Origin: Acididesulfobacillus acetoxydans
Lineage (GTDB): Bacteria > Bacillota > Desulfitobacteriia > Desulfitobacteriales > Desulfitobacteriaceae
Assembly: GCF_902729405.1 (NCBI RefSeq)
Contig: NZ_LR746496.1
Span: 372,001-436,000 of the forward strand
Direction: 5' to 3'
DNA: 64,000 nt
A program made the position numbers and the translations under genes. The first letter of the stretch is position 1. Each line of letters starts with the position of its first letter. Of this stretch, positions 26,422 through 35,308 are shown piece after piece. Below the pieces are notes generated by a model. It was given only the letters and a program-made list of their open reading frames with translations. It was not told the origin of the DNA and searched no databases.

Positions 26422-28110
26422 CTAAGTCGACCGCACGAGCAGCCCCTCTTTCCGAGCCAAACGATTCTGCTCCTCAATCCAACGTCTGGCCTTTTTTAAG
26501 GAAGCGGCCTCCCGCTCCGCGAAAAAGATGACCCGTCCGTCCGGGCAGTCTTTTGTTCTGCCCGCCCGCCCGGCCATCTGGACCAGCGCCCTTTCGTCAA
26601 AGACTGGGTGGTCGGCTGCAAGCACCGCCACCTGGACACCCGGCAAGGTAACCCCGCGTTCCAGGATCGAGGTCGTAACGAAAAGCCGGTATCTTCCTTG
26701 CCGCAGACCCTCTATTTTTTCGCGCCGCCCGGGATCGGCACTGTAGCTGCCCTCGCAGACAAAATGCGGCAGCCGGAGGCGGACATCGGCCAAAACCGTC
26801 GCCACCCAGGAGATCTTGGGCACAAAGATAAGTACCGGCCCCAGCTGCGCCAGGTCTTTGAGCTTCTCGCAGAGCGTTGCCGGGCAGCCGCCGCCTGCGT
26901 CAAAAGACTGGCGCTCCCAGTATGGAACGGGCAGCGGTTTGCCGTGATGCCTGGCCGGAAGCCTGATTAAAGGGATGGACCCTTTTTCGGCCCTGGCCAG
27001 AACGTCCCGGGAAGGTGTGGCGCTGAGCCAGAGAAGTTTGCCTTCCGGCTGCAGGGCCTGCCTGACTCCCCGAGCCAGCATGCGACTCCCGGCGTAAGGA
27101 AAGGCGTCCATCTCATCCAGGAAAACCAGTCCGAATGCCCGGTAAAAGCGGAGGATCTGGTGGGTGGTTGCCAGCACCAGCACACCCGGTTCATAATGGC
27201 GGGAAACACTGCCGGAGAGAACCCGTACCGGCAGCCCCGGAAAGTCACGCCGCAGGCGGGGAGCCACATCATGCACCACATCCTGTCGGGGCGCGGCGAA
27301 CAGGACAGGGATCCTCCGCCTCAGGGCCCAATCGACGGCCGGAAAACACATCTCCGTCTTGCCCGCGCCGCAGGCCGCCCAGACCAAGGCCTCTTTCTCT
27401 CCGGCGCGGTCGACAAAGCGAAGGACCTCCCCTGCCGCTGCGCTTTGAGCCGCCGTGAGCGGCCAGCGCGGAGCAAAGTCGTAATTTGCCGGGGCATTGC
27501 CGGTCAATGAACCGTAATCACGGTAGAGGACTTCCAAAGAAGTCGCCGCTCCCAAAGCAGCACACCCGGGGCAAGTAGCCGCCGGGCCCCAGTGGCCCGG
27601 CCACTCTTTGGCCTCTCCGCCGCAACGCCGGCAAAGCCACTTTCCCCCCTGCCGGCTTACGGCCGGAAACCAGCCGGCCAGCTTCTTTCGCACCCTGTGA
27701 TCCGCCCAACGCCACACTTGTTCGGGACTGACCGCCATTTCGCCGGCCACGTGATTCAGGTCCCCTCCCAGAAGTTGACGCCCGCCGACCCGCAAGCCAA
27801 AATCACGGCAGGACTTTTCGTCCACGCCGCTGGGAGCGCATACGAGCGGATCCCACTCCGGCCCGCGGTCTCCCCGCGCCGCAGCCTCCCGCTCCGAAGC
27901 GGCGCTCACAGCCTGAAGAATATCCCGGCTCAGGGTTTGCCGGTCAGCTGTGTGGGGCGAACCCGGGCGCAGGCTTTTGAGAACGTCCCAGAGGAAGCCC
28001 AGTGGGAAGGCCTGACTCAGCACCAGTCCCCGCTCGAAGGGACTGTCCGCTTCCGCAAACGGAGACAGCCTTATTTCTCCGTCCTCGTTCAGAATCAGAA
28101 AAAACCTCAT
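26422..28110 (-). CDS. comFA: ComFA-like DEAD-box helicase of the DNA-uptake machinery
   Basis: The 562-residue protein has the ComFA zinc site (CRRCGGEAKEW...CPGC, about residues 175-205). Walker A is VWAACGAGKTEMC; the DEAD-type Walker B is GLVFLDEMDAFPY. Further helicase motifs are WLSATPS, FVTTSILERGVTLPGVQV and QMAGRAGRTKDCPDGRVIFF. ComFA pulls single-stranded DNA through ComEC during transformation. About 200 N-terminal residues before the zinc site are longer than in Bacillus ComFA and not recognised. The ATG start follows GGAG by 9 bases. Together with comFC and comEB it suggests at least part of a competence apparatus. Confidence 0.9.
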   Translation of the reverse strand: MRFFLILNEDGEIRLSPFAEADSPFERGLVLSQAFPLGFLWDVLKSLRPGSPHTADRQTLSRDILQAVSAASEREAAARGDRGPEWDPLVCAPSGVDEKSCRDFGLRVGGRQLLGGDLNHVAGEMAVSPEQVWRWADHRVRKKLAGWFPAVSRQGGKWLCRRCGGEAKEWPGHWGPAATCPGCAALGAATSLEVLYRDYGSLTGNAPANYDFAPRWPLTAAQSAAAGEVLRFVDRAGEKEALVWAACGAGKTEMCFPAVDWALRRRIPVLFAAPRQDVVHDVAPRLRRDFPGLPVRVLSGSVSRHYEPGVLVLATTHQILRFYRAFGLVFLDEMDAFPYAGSRMLARGVRQALQPEGKLLWLSATPSRDVLARAEKGSIPLIRLPARHHGKPLPVPYWERQSFDAGGGCPATLCEKLKDLAQLGPVLIFVPKISWVATVLADVRLRLPHFVCEGSYSADPGRREKIEGLRQGRYRLFVTTSILERGVTLPGVQVAVLAADHPVFDERALVQMAGRAGRTKDCPDGRVIFFAEREAASLKKARRWIEEQNRLARKEGLLVRST

Positions 28111-28131
28111 CTATGTTCGCTCCTGACACCT

Positions 28132-28497
28132 TTATGTTCTCTCCGGACACTTTCCGCCCTCAGCGTGGCGGGCCGCGAAAACGCACTCCACTCCCTTGAA
28201 GCGGCGTTCGCACAACGACCCCCCGCAGTCTTCGCCGCGGACAACAAGCCGCGGCCTCAGGGGCACTCCCCGCCTGGCCTCCTCCCGGCGCAAGGACCGC
28301 AGCAACCGCCAATAGTGGACTTCCAGTTCGGACGCATCCGCTATTTCCACGTGCACGTCGAGGGCAGTTATGTTGCCGAATTTTGACCGCCAGGCGCTCA
28401 ACCCCTCCTGCCAGCCCAGAGGAAGAGTCCATTCCCAGCCGCCTGCCAAACGCCATAAAACAATCACCGCCAACCCAACCAAAGCCATCCCTGCCAC
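28132..28497 (-). CDS. Small single-pass membrane protein, unknown function
   Basis: The 121-residue frame has one N-terminal hydrophobic helix (MALVGLAVIVLWRLAGGW, residues 4-21) and a soluble part containing GNITALDVHVEIADASELEV. It is not recognised. The GTG start has GGGG about 9 bases upstream, and the gene sits in the same direction between an O-antigen-ligase-like gene and comFA with short gaps, which supports it being real. Two cysteines near the C-terminus could form a disulfide if external. Function cannot be assigned. Confidence 0.6.
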   Translation of the reverse strand: MAGMALVGLAVIVLWRLAGGWEWTLPLGWQEGLSAWRSKFGNITALDVHVEIADASELEVHYWRLLRSLRREEARRGVPLRPRLVVRGEDCGGSLCERRFKGVECVFAARHAEGGKCPERT

Positions 28498-28578
28498 GTC
28501 GCGTCACCCCTTTTTTCACCAGAGTATGCACAGGGTCCCCCAGGGGTGCTGTCCGGCTGAGACGGTTCGGCATTTGGG

Positions 28579-30564
28579 TCAGGGAAGCGGCCGATTGTGT
28601 AAAACATCCCCGGCGCACCGCGCCAGAAGTTCTATGTGGGGATCGGCGCGAACGAATAAAGAGTATCCCCGCCAGAGGGGGCGCTCTGCGGGGGGAACCT
28701 TTCCGGCAATGGCGGCCATCCTGGCGGGCACCTCTTCAACCCAACGGTAGAGCCCGCGGCTCGACGCCGGCCCCGCTCGCCTTTGCTGCTCCGCCGCCTG
28801 CCAAACCAGACTTTGCGCCCATTCCCAACTCCCCAGGTCGAACTTTTGCCAGGCCAAAACCCGTTCAACTTGGTAAAGGCCCCGGGCGGTTTCCCCTTGT
28901 CTCAGCTCGGTTTCAGCCAGTTCCCTGCGCCAGCCCACATTGGTCCGGTCCAAACTGAGGGCCCGGGTCAACTCCCGGCAGCAGGCGGCCGCGTCCGGGG
29001 ACCCGCCCGGCCGACCCATGACACCCGTCGCCGCCGGCAGCCCTCCCGCCGCCAGGATGACGCCCGCCGGTGCGAAAAGCAGCAAAGCCAAAACAGGCTC
29101 CAGGAAAGCCGGGCGCAAAATGCGTATTCCGGCCAGACTGACTCCGGCGTTACTCAGAGTGTGCCTCCCCCTCTCACCCCCTTGCCTTTTTCCCCCCTGC
29201 CCGTAAGTTTCCGCCGCCGGGTCCCGGCCTTCGGCCAGGGCCACGAGCAGCCAGAACATGACGCCCAAAGCCGCAAAAGAGAAATCCGCGTCAAATAAAC
29301 TGTGCAAGGCCAGGAAAGCACAAGCCCCCCAGAAGCCGGTCCGCCCGATTTGCCGGAATCGGCCGGCGCTCCAGACCGTCAAAGCCACAAGGCCCGGCCA
29401 ACCTTGGTTGAGCAAAACGCGGATCAGGCTGCAATGGGGGTCACTCGCCCAATATGGTATTTGCTGCACCAGCGGGAACGCCAGCCAGCCTCCGGCCTGA
29501 GGCAGGAATTTCTCCGACGCGGCCAGGCGCAGTCCGTCCCGAAAATACAGGATCCGCTCCCAGACGCTGTCCGACATCGCCCAGCGGCCCAGATGCGCCC
29601 AAGCCCCGTGAAAAGGAGCCGCCGGACCCATAAATCCACCCTGCCAGCACAAGATGGCACTTCCCGACACAAGCGCGGCCGTCACAAAATAACCTCGGCC
29701 GCTGCCGCCGCCGCGCTTGCCCCGTGCGAGCAAATGAGCAAGGCGGCGGACGCCGCTCATCGCAAGCAAAAAAAGTCTAACCGGAAGGCCCGGAGTTTTA
29801 GGCAGCGCTTCCCTCCTGTCGGGTATTCCCCGCCGACCGGGGTCTGCTTGCGGCAGTTTTACCCCGGACATCAAGGTTATAAGCCCTTGCAAGCCCCAAA
29901 TGCCCGCGAGCAGCGCCAGGCTTGCCCTGGACCCCGTGCTGAGGAAGAAAGGGATCAAGACCAGTTTCAGGCGCAAATCTACTCCCGGCAACAGCAGAAC
30001 GGCACCCAGAAACGCCGCCGCGGCGTTGGGATAGCCGAACCAAGAACTCAGTCTGCCGGCCTCCGGCGGGCCCGGAGGGGGCCAGACATGTGCGCTCCAA
30101 GGCAGCCAGGCCGAGATTCCCAAGGCAAGTGCCGCCCATCCGGCCGCTCTCAGAAGCCGTGCTTCCCCTTTTGAATTCCGGGCCGCCTCCCGTCCCCAAC
30201 GGTAAACAAACCAGTACAGGAGAAAGCGGATGGCCTCCAACCAACCCTCCTCCGCTTTAACCGGGTGCAACAAGCCTGTCAGGGACAGTCCGGACATAAG
30301 CAAGAGCAGGGTATCCGTGGCAGTGAGCCGCAAGGCACCCTCCGCCGGCTTAACCCACAAAGAGCGGACGGCCGCTCTGAGGTCGCCGGGCCGGAAGAGC
30401 AGGCACAGGCCCGGCAGCAAGGCCAAAGCCAAGAGATCCCGGGCAAAGAATAAGCCGTGGGCCAGGAGAGCCGCCCAGAGTAAAAAAACCAGGGCATGCT
30501 CTTTGCTGCTCCTGGCTTGGCTGCTCGAACCTAATATTACCCCTCCGGCCGGGTCACTTTTCAT
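28579..30564 (-). CDS. O-antigen-ligase-like polytopic membrane protein with C-terminal helical-repeat region
   Basis: The 661-residue protein has about ten to twelve hydrophobic helices. The centre has [20 protein letters not shown] and [20 protein letters not shown], a pattern typical of the O-antigen ligase/Wzy_C superfamily, followed by a large external loop. The last 120 residues ([38 protein letters not shown]) are soluble and look like TPR-type helical repeats. Family members ligate or polymerise glycans on lipid carriers at the outer face of the membrane. In a Gram-positive-type genome the substrate is unclear: it may be a secondary cell-wall polymer or glycoprotein. The start overlaps the fabZ 3' end by 11 bases, so it is co-translated with fabZ. 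Confidence 0.75.
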   Translation of the reverse strand: MKSDPAGGVILGSSSQARSSKEHALVFLLWAALLAHGLFFARDLLALALLPGLCLLFRPGDLRAAVRSLWVKPAEGALRLTATDTLLLLMSGLSLTGLLHPVKAEEGWLEAIRFLLYWFVYRWGREAARNSKGEARLLRAAGWAALALGISAWLPWSAHVWPPPGPPEAGRLSSWFGYPNAAAAFLGAVLLLPGVDLRLKLVLIPFFLSTGSRASLALLAGIWGLQGLITLMSGVKLPQADPGRRGIPDRREALPKTPGLPVRLFLLAMSGVRRLAHLLARGKRGGGSGRGYFVTAALVSGSAILCWQGGFMGPAAPFHGAWAHLGRWAMSDSVWERILYFRDGLRLAASEKFLPQAGGWLAFPLVQQIPYWASDPHCSLIRVLLNQGWPGLVALTVWSAGRFRQIGRTGFWGACAFLALHSLFDADFSFAALGVMFWLLVALAEGRDPAAETYGQGGKRQGGERGRHTLSNAGVSLAGIRILRPAFLEPVLALLLFAPAGVILAAGGLPAATGVMGRPGGSPDAAACCRELTRALSLDRTNVGWRRELAETELRQGETARGLYQVERVLAWQKFDLGSWEWAQSLVWQAAEQQRRAGPASSRGLYRWVEEVPARMAAIAGKVPPAERPLWRGYSLFVRADPHIELLARCAGDVLHNRPLP

Positions 30565-30997
30565 AGGACTCTGTGCCCGGCCTCAAAGCGAATTTTAAAG
30601 TCCCCCTGGCGGCCAGTTCCTCACCCACATAGGCCTTTCCCTCCGCGATGCCAATCAGTCCCTTGAATTTCAGCATTTCTGCCTCCAAACGCAGTTGATC
30701 CCCCGGAAACACCGGTTTCTTAAAATGGACGTCATCCATCCCGGCAAACAGGGCTATGTATCCCGCGAACTTCTCCTGTCTCAGGACCAGCACCGCACCC
30801 ACCTGGGCCATGGCCTCCAAAATCAAAACTCCGGGCATAATCGGGTAGCCGGGGAAGTGTCCCTGAAAAAACGGCTCGTTTGCAGAGACGTTTTTAATCC
30901 CCACCGCTTTGTTGCCCTCGATTTCCAAAATGCGATCAACCAAGAGAAAAGGGTAGCGATGGGGAATGATTTTTTGAATTTCCCTGCTGTCCAACAT
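30554..30997 (-). CDS. fabZ: FabZ, 3-hydroxyacyl-ACP dehydratase
   Basis: The 147-residue hot-dog-fold protein has the active-site motif [20 protein letters not shown] with catalytic His and, on the next helix, Glu. [14 protein letters not shown] near the N-terminus is also typical. FabZ dehydrates 3-hydroxyacyl-ACP in fatty acid elongation. ATG 30997 was preferred over a TTG six bases upstream, because AAGGAGG is 8 bases from the ATG. It heads an apparent operon with the O-antigen-ligase-like gene and the comF genes; other fatty-acid genes are not here. Confidence 0.97.
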   Translation of the reverse strand: MLDSREIQKIIPHRYPFLLVDRILEIEGNKAVGIKNVSANEPFFQGHFPGYPIMPGVLILEAMAQVGAVLVLRQEKFAGYIALFAGMDDVHFKKPVFPGDQLRLEAEMLKFKGLIGIAEGKAYVGEELAARGTLKFALRPGTESYEK

Positions 30998-31098
30998 TGA
31001 CAAATCCTCCTTGGAAGCCCGTCCGACTTGCGCGATCGCACCTACTGCCTTTATGATAGTGCGAGAGGGGCAAGACTCCTCTTTAACCTTATTCCACT

Positions 31099-31113
31099 TA
31101 TACTGCCAGTATA
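31099..31113. promoter_or_regulatory. Symmetric divergent promoter/operator between fabZ and glycosyltransferase
   Basis: TATACTG-C-CAGTATA is a 15-base inverted repeat in the 143-base divergent region. Each half is a TATACT -10-like hexamer, one facing each way, so the two start sites would be almost back to back. No good -35 was found for either direction. A regulator bound here could affect both genes. Confidence 0.4.
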
Positions 31114-31146
31114 CCCCAATTCCGTCGCGAAGGGAAGAGATGTTCC

Positions 31147-32256
31147 ATGGCCCCAGTCAAAATCTTACATATCATCGGGGGGGGTGAAGTAGGCGGGGCG
31201 GAGCAGCACGTCCTTACCCTCCTCTCTCACCTCGACGGCCGGCGCTACGCTCCGCTCCTGGCTTGTCTCGTCGCGGGGCCCCTGGGCGAAGCTGCCGCGG
31301 CCCGGGGTTTGAAAGTAAAAACGTTTCCTCAACGCCGAAAAACGGATCCCGGTCCTTGGCCTCAGTTAGTGCGTTGGATTCGCGCTGAGGATGTGGCGCT
31401 CCTGCACAGCCACGGCATCCGGGCCAACCTTTTCGGGCGCCTCGTCGGGCGTTGGCTGGGCCTGCCCAGCATTTCCACCGTGCACAGTTCACTGGCCCAT
31501 GACTACTTGTCTGTGCGCACCGCCCGCGCCGCGGTCTGGCTTGACCGGCTCACTCTCCCGTTCAGCCAAGGACAAATCGTCATCTCCAAAGCCTTGGTGC
31601 CCGAGGTTGCAGCCCGGGGAGGAAAGAATATCGAAGTTATTTATAACGGCCGGGAACTCACTCCTATGGCGGACCCCGCCGCGGAACGCGCTGCTTGGCG
31701 CCGGCGCTGGCATATACCCGCCGAAGCCCGGGTCATCGGCAATATTGCGCGCTTTCATCCCTGCAAAGGACCGGGGCAATTGGTTCAGGCTGCCCGGATT
31801 CTGCGGCGGCAATTTCCCGGCCTCCACCTCCTCATGATCGGTGACGGCCCTTTACGCCCGCTCGTCGCCGAGCAGCTGGAAGAAGAAGGAATCCCTTTCA
31901 CCTTACCGGGATTCCTTCCCCAAGCCCGGCGGGTCCTGCCGGTCTTCGATCTTTTTGTCCTGCCTTCCCTGAGTGAAGGGATGGGATTGGTAATTCTGGA
32001 AGCCATGCAGGCCGGAGTCCCGCTTGTCGCCTCCGATGCGGGCGGGATCCCCGAGCTGATCCGGGACGGACAAGACGGCCTCTTAGTCCCCCCCGGTGAA
32101 CCCGAAGCTCTGGCCCGGGCTTGTGCCGCCGTCTTGTCCGACCCCGTGCTGGCCGCATCCTTTGTCCGTTCCGCCGGAGAGCGCCGGCGGGCGTTCACTG
32201 TCGAGAAAATGGTGGCTGAGACCGAGCGCTTTTATGATAGGATCCTGGGGCTTTGA
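31147..32256 (+). CDS. GT4-family glycosyltransferase
   Basis: The 369-residue protein has the GT-B two-domain form. The N-terminal acceptor domain begins [20 protein letters not shown]. The C-terminal nucleotide-sugar domain has [37 protein letters not shown] and the EX7E motif in [20 protein letters not shown]. It should transfer a sugar from a nucleotide donor in cell-surface glycan synthesis; the sugar and acceptor are unknown. It is divergent from fabZ and convergent with rsgI, whose open frame overlaps its last 174 bases on the other strand. The ATG start has a purine-rich GGGAAGAG upstream. Confidence 0.9.
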   Translation: MAPVKILHIIGGGEVGGAEQHVLTLLSHLDGRRYAPLLACLVAGPLGEAAAARGLKVKTFPQRRKTDPGPWPQLVRWIRAEDVALLHSHGIRANLFGRLVGRWLGLPSISTVHSSLAHDYLSVRTARAAVWLDRLTLPFSQGQIVISKALVPEVAARGGKNIEVIYNGRELTPMADPAAERAAWRRRWHIPAEARVIGNIARFHPCKGPGQLVQAARILRRQFPGLHLLMIGDGPLRPLVAEQLEEEGIPFTLPGFLPQARRVLPVFDLFVLPSLSEGMGLVILEAMQAGVPLVASDAGGIPELIRDGQDGLLVPPGEPEALARACAAVLSDPVLAASFVRSAGERRRAFTVEKMVAETERFYDRILGL

Positions 32257-33768
32257 GCCCAAGATATTCCCTAAAGATTTGGTAAGAGGTTTGTCCGAAG
32301 CATTGCCGAGGATCTTCTTTAAGGAGTCACCCAGAGATTGGTCCAGAGACTTGCCCAGAGATTGGTCCAGAGATTGGTCCAGAGACTTGCCCAAGGCTTT
32401 GTCCCAGGATTCGTCCGGGGACTCGTCAGGGGGTTTGCCAAACTTTTTTTGCCAAGATTGCTCGAATATTTCCCGCCACTTTTCCGGAGACAGTCCGCCC
32501 TCGCCCCAGATTCCGCCCGCCGGAATCCGCTTTAGGAAATCACGGTAAAACCTCTCCCAATCCTGGACTGAACTGCCTTGGCTGCTCTGCGGGGGCGCCG
32601 GTCCGGTGTCGCCGCCTTCCCCTGTCTTGTCTCCTCCCGCTGCTCCGTTTCCTTGTCCCCCCCGCGGAATACCCACTTCCGTCGGTACTTTCTCAACCGG
32701 CGGAGCGGGAGTCAGCCTGCCCGGGGTCGGCCCGCCGGGGGCAGCCTGTATGGGGATCGTCCCGGCGGGGACACCCCCGCCGCGGACCTTTCCGGAGGAA
32801 GCCGCCGTCCCGCCCGGCACTTGCCCGCCCGGCAGATTCGCTTGCAGCCCGGGCCCTTTTCCTGCCGACCTGCCTGTGCTCTCCCGGGGAAGGGCCGTTG
32901 TCGCCGCACTTTCCCCCGAGAGACTCTGCCCCCCGCCGCGGTTCGGCATTCCCTGCCCCAGGGCGAGAACTCCTCCCAGGGAGCGGGTCTCGGCCTGCAC
33001 CTTCGGTTCGGACAGCAGACGGTCCCTTTGCGCGGGGTCGGTCATAGCTTTTGTCGTTAAGGAAAAACCCGCTTTTTGAGCACTGCGCCATAAGGCATAT
33101 TCACCGGGTGTCAAACCCTGGGCCACGGCTTGTTTTTGCTCGGCCGCGTTCAATTGATAGGCAGCGACGTGAAAGGCGTTTCCCCCTGCGTCCAATTGGG
33201 CTGCCACGTGCCCCGCCAGGGCAGAGAGATGATACTCGCTGAGGGCCGCCTCCTTTCCCTCCAAGGGGGCCAATCCCAGAAGGACCCAGGGATGCTCCCG
33301 GTTAAGAAAATGAAGTTTCTGCGCGCGCCCCACGATCTCCGCCAAAACCTCCTGACCGGGCCGGCCTTGGTAAGATACACCCTTCAGAAGAGTACGGGCA
33401 TCGGCATTCAACGCTTCGACCCGGAGTACATGTTCCTGTCCGTCTAATTGCAGTTCCAGGCTCGGATTGATATCCACGGACAGAATAGCCACGGGCACCT
33501 CTTTCTGTTCCACGGCCTTGGTCTGCATTCCGGTTAACCGGCCCCCGGCCAGCCAGGTACCCGTTAGAGCCAGGAACAGCAGAACCGCGGCGGCCGCCCA
33601 GACCCGGAATCCCCCGCGGTTTGCCAAGCCGCGCGCTTCCTTAATTTCAATCTCCTGTCCGACTTGGGCAGCCAGAGGCGCTCGCACCCTGCAAAAAGAG
33701 CCATCCGCTGTCAAGACGGTGCAGGTTTTCCCCGACCTCTCTAAAACAACCGCTTTTTCGGTCTTCAT
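32083..33768 (-). CDS. rsgI: RsgI-type anti-sigma-I factor with repeat-rich tail
   Basis: The 561-residue frame has the RsgI N-terminal cytoplasmic domain (residues 1-50; KAVVLERSGKTCTVLTADGS), one membrane helix (about 53-74), and an external domain starting VPVAILSVDINPSLELQLD. A long Pro/Gly/Ser-rich region follows. Then comes a stretch with Leu every fourth residue (DKAL GKSL DQSL DQSL GKSL DQSL), and lastly about 58 residues encoded antisense to the glycosyltransferase. RsgI holds SigI inactive until envelope or polysaccharide stress releases it. The start overlaps sigI by four bases (ATGA). No carbohydrate-binding module of the Clostridium thermocellum type is evident. The extreme C-terminus may be read-through after loss of an earlier stop. 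Confidence 0.85.
   Translation of the reverse strand: MKTEKAVVLERSGKTCTVLTADGSFCRVRAPLAAQVGQEIEIKEARGLANRGGFRVWAAAAVLLFLALTGTWLAGGRLTGMQTKAVEQKEVPVAILSVDINPSLELQLDGQEHVLRVEALNADARTLLKGVSYQGRPGQEVLAEIVGRAQKLHFLNREHPWVLLGLAPLEGKEAALSEYHLSALAGHVAAQLDAGGNAFHVAAYQLNAAEQKQAVAQGLTPGEYALWRSAQKAGFSLTTKAMTDPAQRDRLLSEPKVQAETRSLGGVLALGQGMPNRGGGQSLSGESAATTALPRESTGRSAGKGPGLQANLPGGQVPGGTAASSGKVRGGGVPAGTIPIQAAPGGPTPGRLTPAPPVEKVPTEVGIPRGGQGNGAAGGDKTGEGGDTGPAPPQSSQGSSVQDWERFYRDFLKRIPAGGIWGEGGLSPEKWREIFEQSWQKKFGKPPDESPDESWDKALGKSLDQSLDQSLGKSLDQSLGDSLKKILGNASDKPLTKSLGNILGSKPQDPIIKALGLSHHFLDSERPPALSGGTDKGCGQHGVGQDGGTSPGQSFGFTGGD
32333..32392. repeat. 12-base tandem repeat inside rsgI
   Basis: Five consecutive 12-base units alternate between AGAGATTGGTCC (A) and AGAGACTTGCCC (B) in the order A-B-A-A-B. 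On the coding minus strand they encode the tetrapeptides S-L-D-Q and S-L-G-K. Degenerate units continue on both sides at protein level. Confidence 0.95.
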
Positions 33769-34481
33769 AGCGCGGTCCTCCTTTCCGGAGGGATGACATA
33801 TTCCCGCAAATAAATGTAATCGTGCCTGCGCGCCATCAACAGGGCCACGGCCAGCAGATACTTTCTGCCCCGTTCGAGTACTTTGGGGTGGAATCCCGAT
33901 TCCGCCGCCAAAGCCTGAATCGGGACTTTCCCTTTTTCCTCAACCTGACGCCACAATGCCGGGTTAAAAGCCAATATGTTCGCTGCCCTCAACAAAGAAG
34001 CCCTTGTATCGCGATGTTTGGGAGAAGCTTGCACCAGATCCCGGAAATTAAGTCCCCACTTACGCAACTCCGCGGCGAACTCCTGAATTTCTTGCGCCCG
34101 CTCACGGTTCTCCTCCTGTTCCCGGAACTCCGAAACACTGAGCCCAAGGTCGACGCTTTGGCCGACCTCCGCCGCGTCCAAAGGCAGGGCGTCATTATGT
34201 TTTTGACGGCGAAAATAATCGATCAACCGTCTTTTAATTAAAAGGCGGGCAAAGGCGAGAAAAGGCACGCCTTTTCCGGGCTCAAAACGGTTGATCGCCT
34301 CGTCGAAAGCGATCAGGGCGACCGATAATTCCTCATCCCGGCCCCACTCAAGAAACCTTCCACAAGTCTGGACCGCAACATGGCGTATGAAAGGTTGGGA
34401 TTGTGCTAGGAAATCCTCCCTGGTTTGCCGATCCTGTATAAGGTCCTCCCAGCGTTTGATCGGCTCTGGCCATTCCGGCAT
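33765..34481 (-). CDS. sigI: SigI family RNA polymerase sigma factor
   Basis: The 238-residue protein has a sigma-70 region 2-like part (ELSVALIAFDEAINRFEPGK followed by GVPFLAFARLLIKRRLIDYF). Its C-terminal half (ALAAESGFHPKVLERGRKYL, LREYVIPPE) is the SigI-specific DNA-binding region. SigI directs heat and envelope-stress genes in Bacillus and polysaccharide-degradation genes in cellulolytic Clostridia. ATG 34481 has AGGAGG 8 bases upstream. It overlaps its own anti-sigma gene by four bases, the usual arrangement. Target genes cannot be told from this window. Confidence 0.93.
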   Translation of the reverse strand: MPEWPEPIKRWEDLIQDRQTREDFLAQSQPFIRHVAVQTCGRFLEWGRDEELSVALIAFDEAINRFEPGKGVPFLAFARLLIKRRLIDYFRRQKHNDALPLDAAEVGQSVDLGLSVSEFREQEENRERAQEIQEFAAELRKWGLNFRDLVQASPKHRDTRASLLRAANILAFNPALWRQVEEKGKVPIQALAAESGFHPKVLERGRKYLLAVALLMARRHDYIYLREYVIPPERRTAL

Positions 34482-34532
34482 GTCCCCGTCCTCCTAGAGC
34501 TTCGTTCAAACATAAGTACCCTAATAGGGGAA

Positions 34533-34561
34533 TACGCCCCCCATGCTGTTTTTTGGGGGGT
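34533..34561 (-). promoter_or_regulatory. Possible self-regulated sigI promoter/hairpin
   Basis: On the minus strand ACCCCCC (34561-34555), then 18 bases, then CGTA (34536-34533). SigI promoters in other Firmicutes have a C-run -35 and a CGAA-like -10, so this is a candidate. The C-run also pairs with a G-run (6-base stem, 12-base loop), so a hairpin is an alternative reading. Confidence 0.4.
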
Positions 34562-34586
34562 GTGCCCTCGGCCTCAGTCTAATTTT

Positions 34587-35294
34587 TTAGCGCTCCCGCC
34601 ACACCTTGAAGACAAAGCGCGGCAAAACCGCTTGGCGGCGCCAGCGCCAAGGCTCTTTCAGCAGCCGGTAAAGCCACTCCAGGCGCATCTCCCTCAGCCA
34701 AGCCGGGGCTCGTCCGACCGTGCCGGCCAAAGTATCAAAGCTGCCTCCGACCCCGATAGATACCGTAGCCAAGCCTTCGTGCTCAGCCAGCCAAAACTCC
34801 TGCCGGGGAGCCCCCAGGCCGGCCAAGAGCAGGTCCGGCTTAAAGTCGCCGATTCTCTTGATCACGTCCGTCTCTTCCGCCGGTTCAAAATAGCCGTGAG
34901 ACGCCTCCCAGACAATGCCCGAACAACTCTCTCCGACCCGGCGGGCTGCCTCTGCGGCCACACCCGGGCGGGCACCGAGCAAGAAGATACGCCAGTGCCG
35001 GCGGCTTGCCAGCGGAAATAGCGCTTCCAGCAGATCAATCCCCGTGACCCGTTCGGGAACCGGCGTTCCCAACCTTGCGGCGGCCCAAACCACACCCACT
35101 CCGTCCGCGGTCACCAGACCCGCGGAATTTATAACCCGCCGCAGGTCCGGGTCCTTTCCGGCCGCGCAGATCATCTCCGGATTGGCCGTCACCACCCGGA
35201 GACGGGAATGCGCCTCGACAGCGCCCGCTATGCGGGCGGCGCATTCAGCCATGCTCAGGGCGTCGACTCCGATTCCCAATATATCGACCCTCAT
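34587..35294 (-). CDS. WecG/TagA/CpsF family glycosyltransferase
   Basis: The 235-residue protein matches the family in length and motifs: VVTANPEMICAAGKDPDLRR with the catalytic-type Asp region, GLVTADGVGVVWAAARLGTP, ERVTGIDLLEALFPLASRRH, and LLLAGLGAPRQEFWLAEHEG. TagA adds ManNAc to undecaprenyl-diphospho-GlcNAc, the first committed step of wall teichoic acid linkage synthesis; WecG acts similarly in enterobacterial antigen. A UDP-GlcNAc 2-epimerase that makes UDP-ManNAc (wecB) is also in this window, consistent with this substrate. It is 14 bases downstream of the mbl stop and probably in its operon. Confidence 0.92.
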   Translation of the reverse strand: MRVDILGIGVDALSMAECAARIAGAVEAHSRLRVVTANPEMICAAGKDPDLRRVINSAGLVTADGVGVVWAAARLGTPVPERVTGIDLLEALFPLASRRHWRIFLLGARPGVAAEAARRVGESCSGIVWEASHGYFEPAEETDVIKRIGDFKPDLLLAGLGAPRQEFWLAEHEGLATVSIGVGGSFDTLAGTVGRAPAWLREMRLEWLYRLLKEPWRWRRQAVLPRFVFKVWRER

Positions 35295-35308
35295 TCTCTG
35301 CCCGCCCT

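Noticed and set aside
29302-30174. Long plus-strand ORF (290 residues) opposite the O-antigen-ligase-like gene
   Set aside because: Arg/Gln/Pro-rich shadow of a hydrophobic G+C-rich gene; the minus-strand frame has real membrane helices.
32333-32392. Tandem repeats considered as a CRISPR array
   Set aside because: Units are 12 bases and directly adjacent with no spacers; they lie in frame within rsgI.
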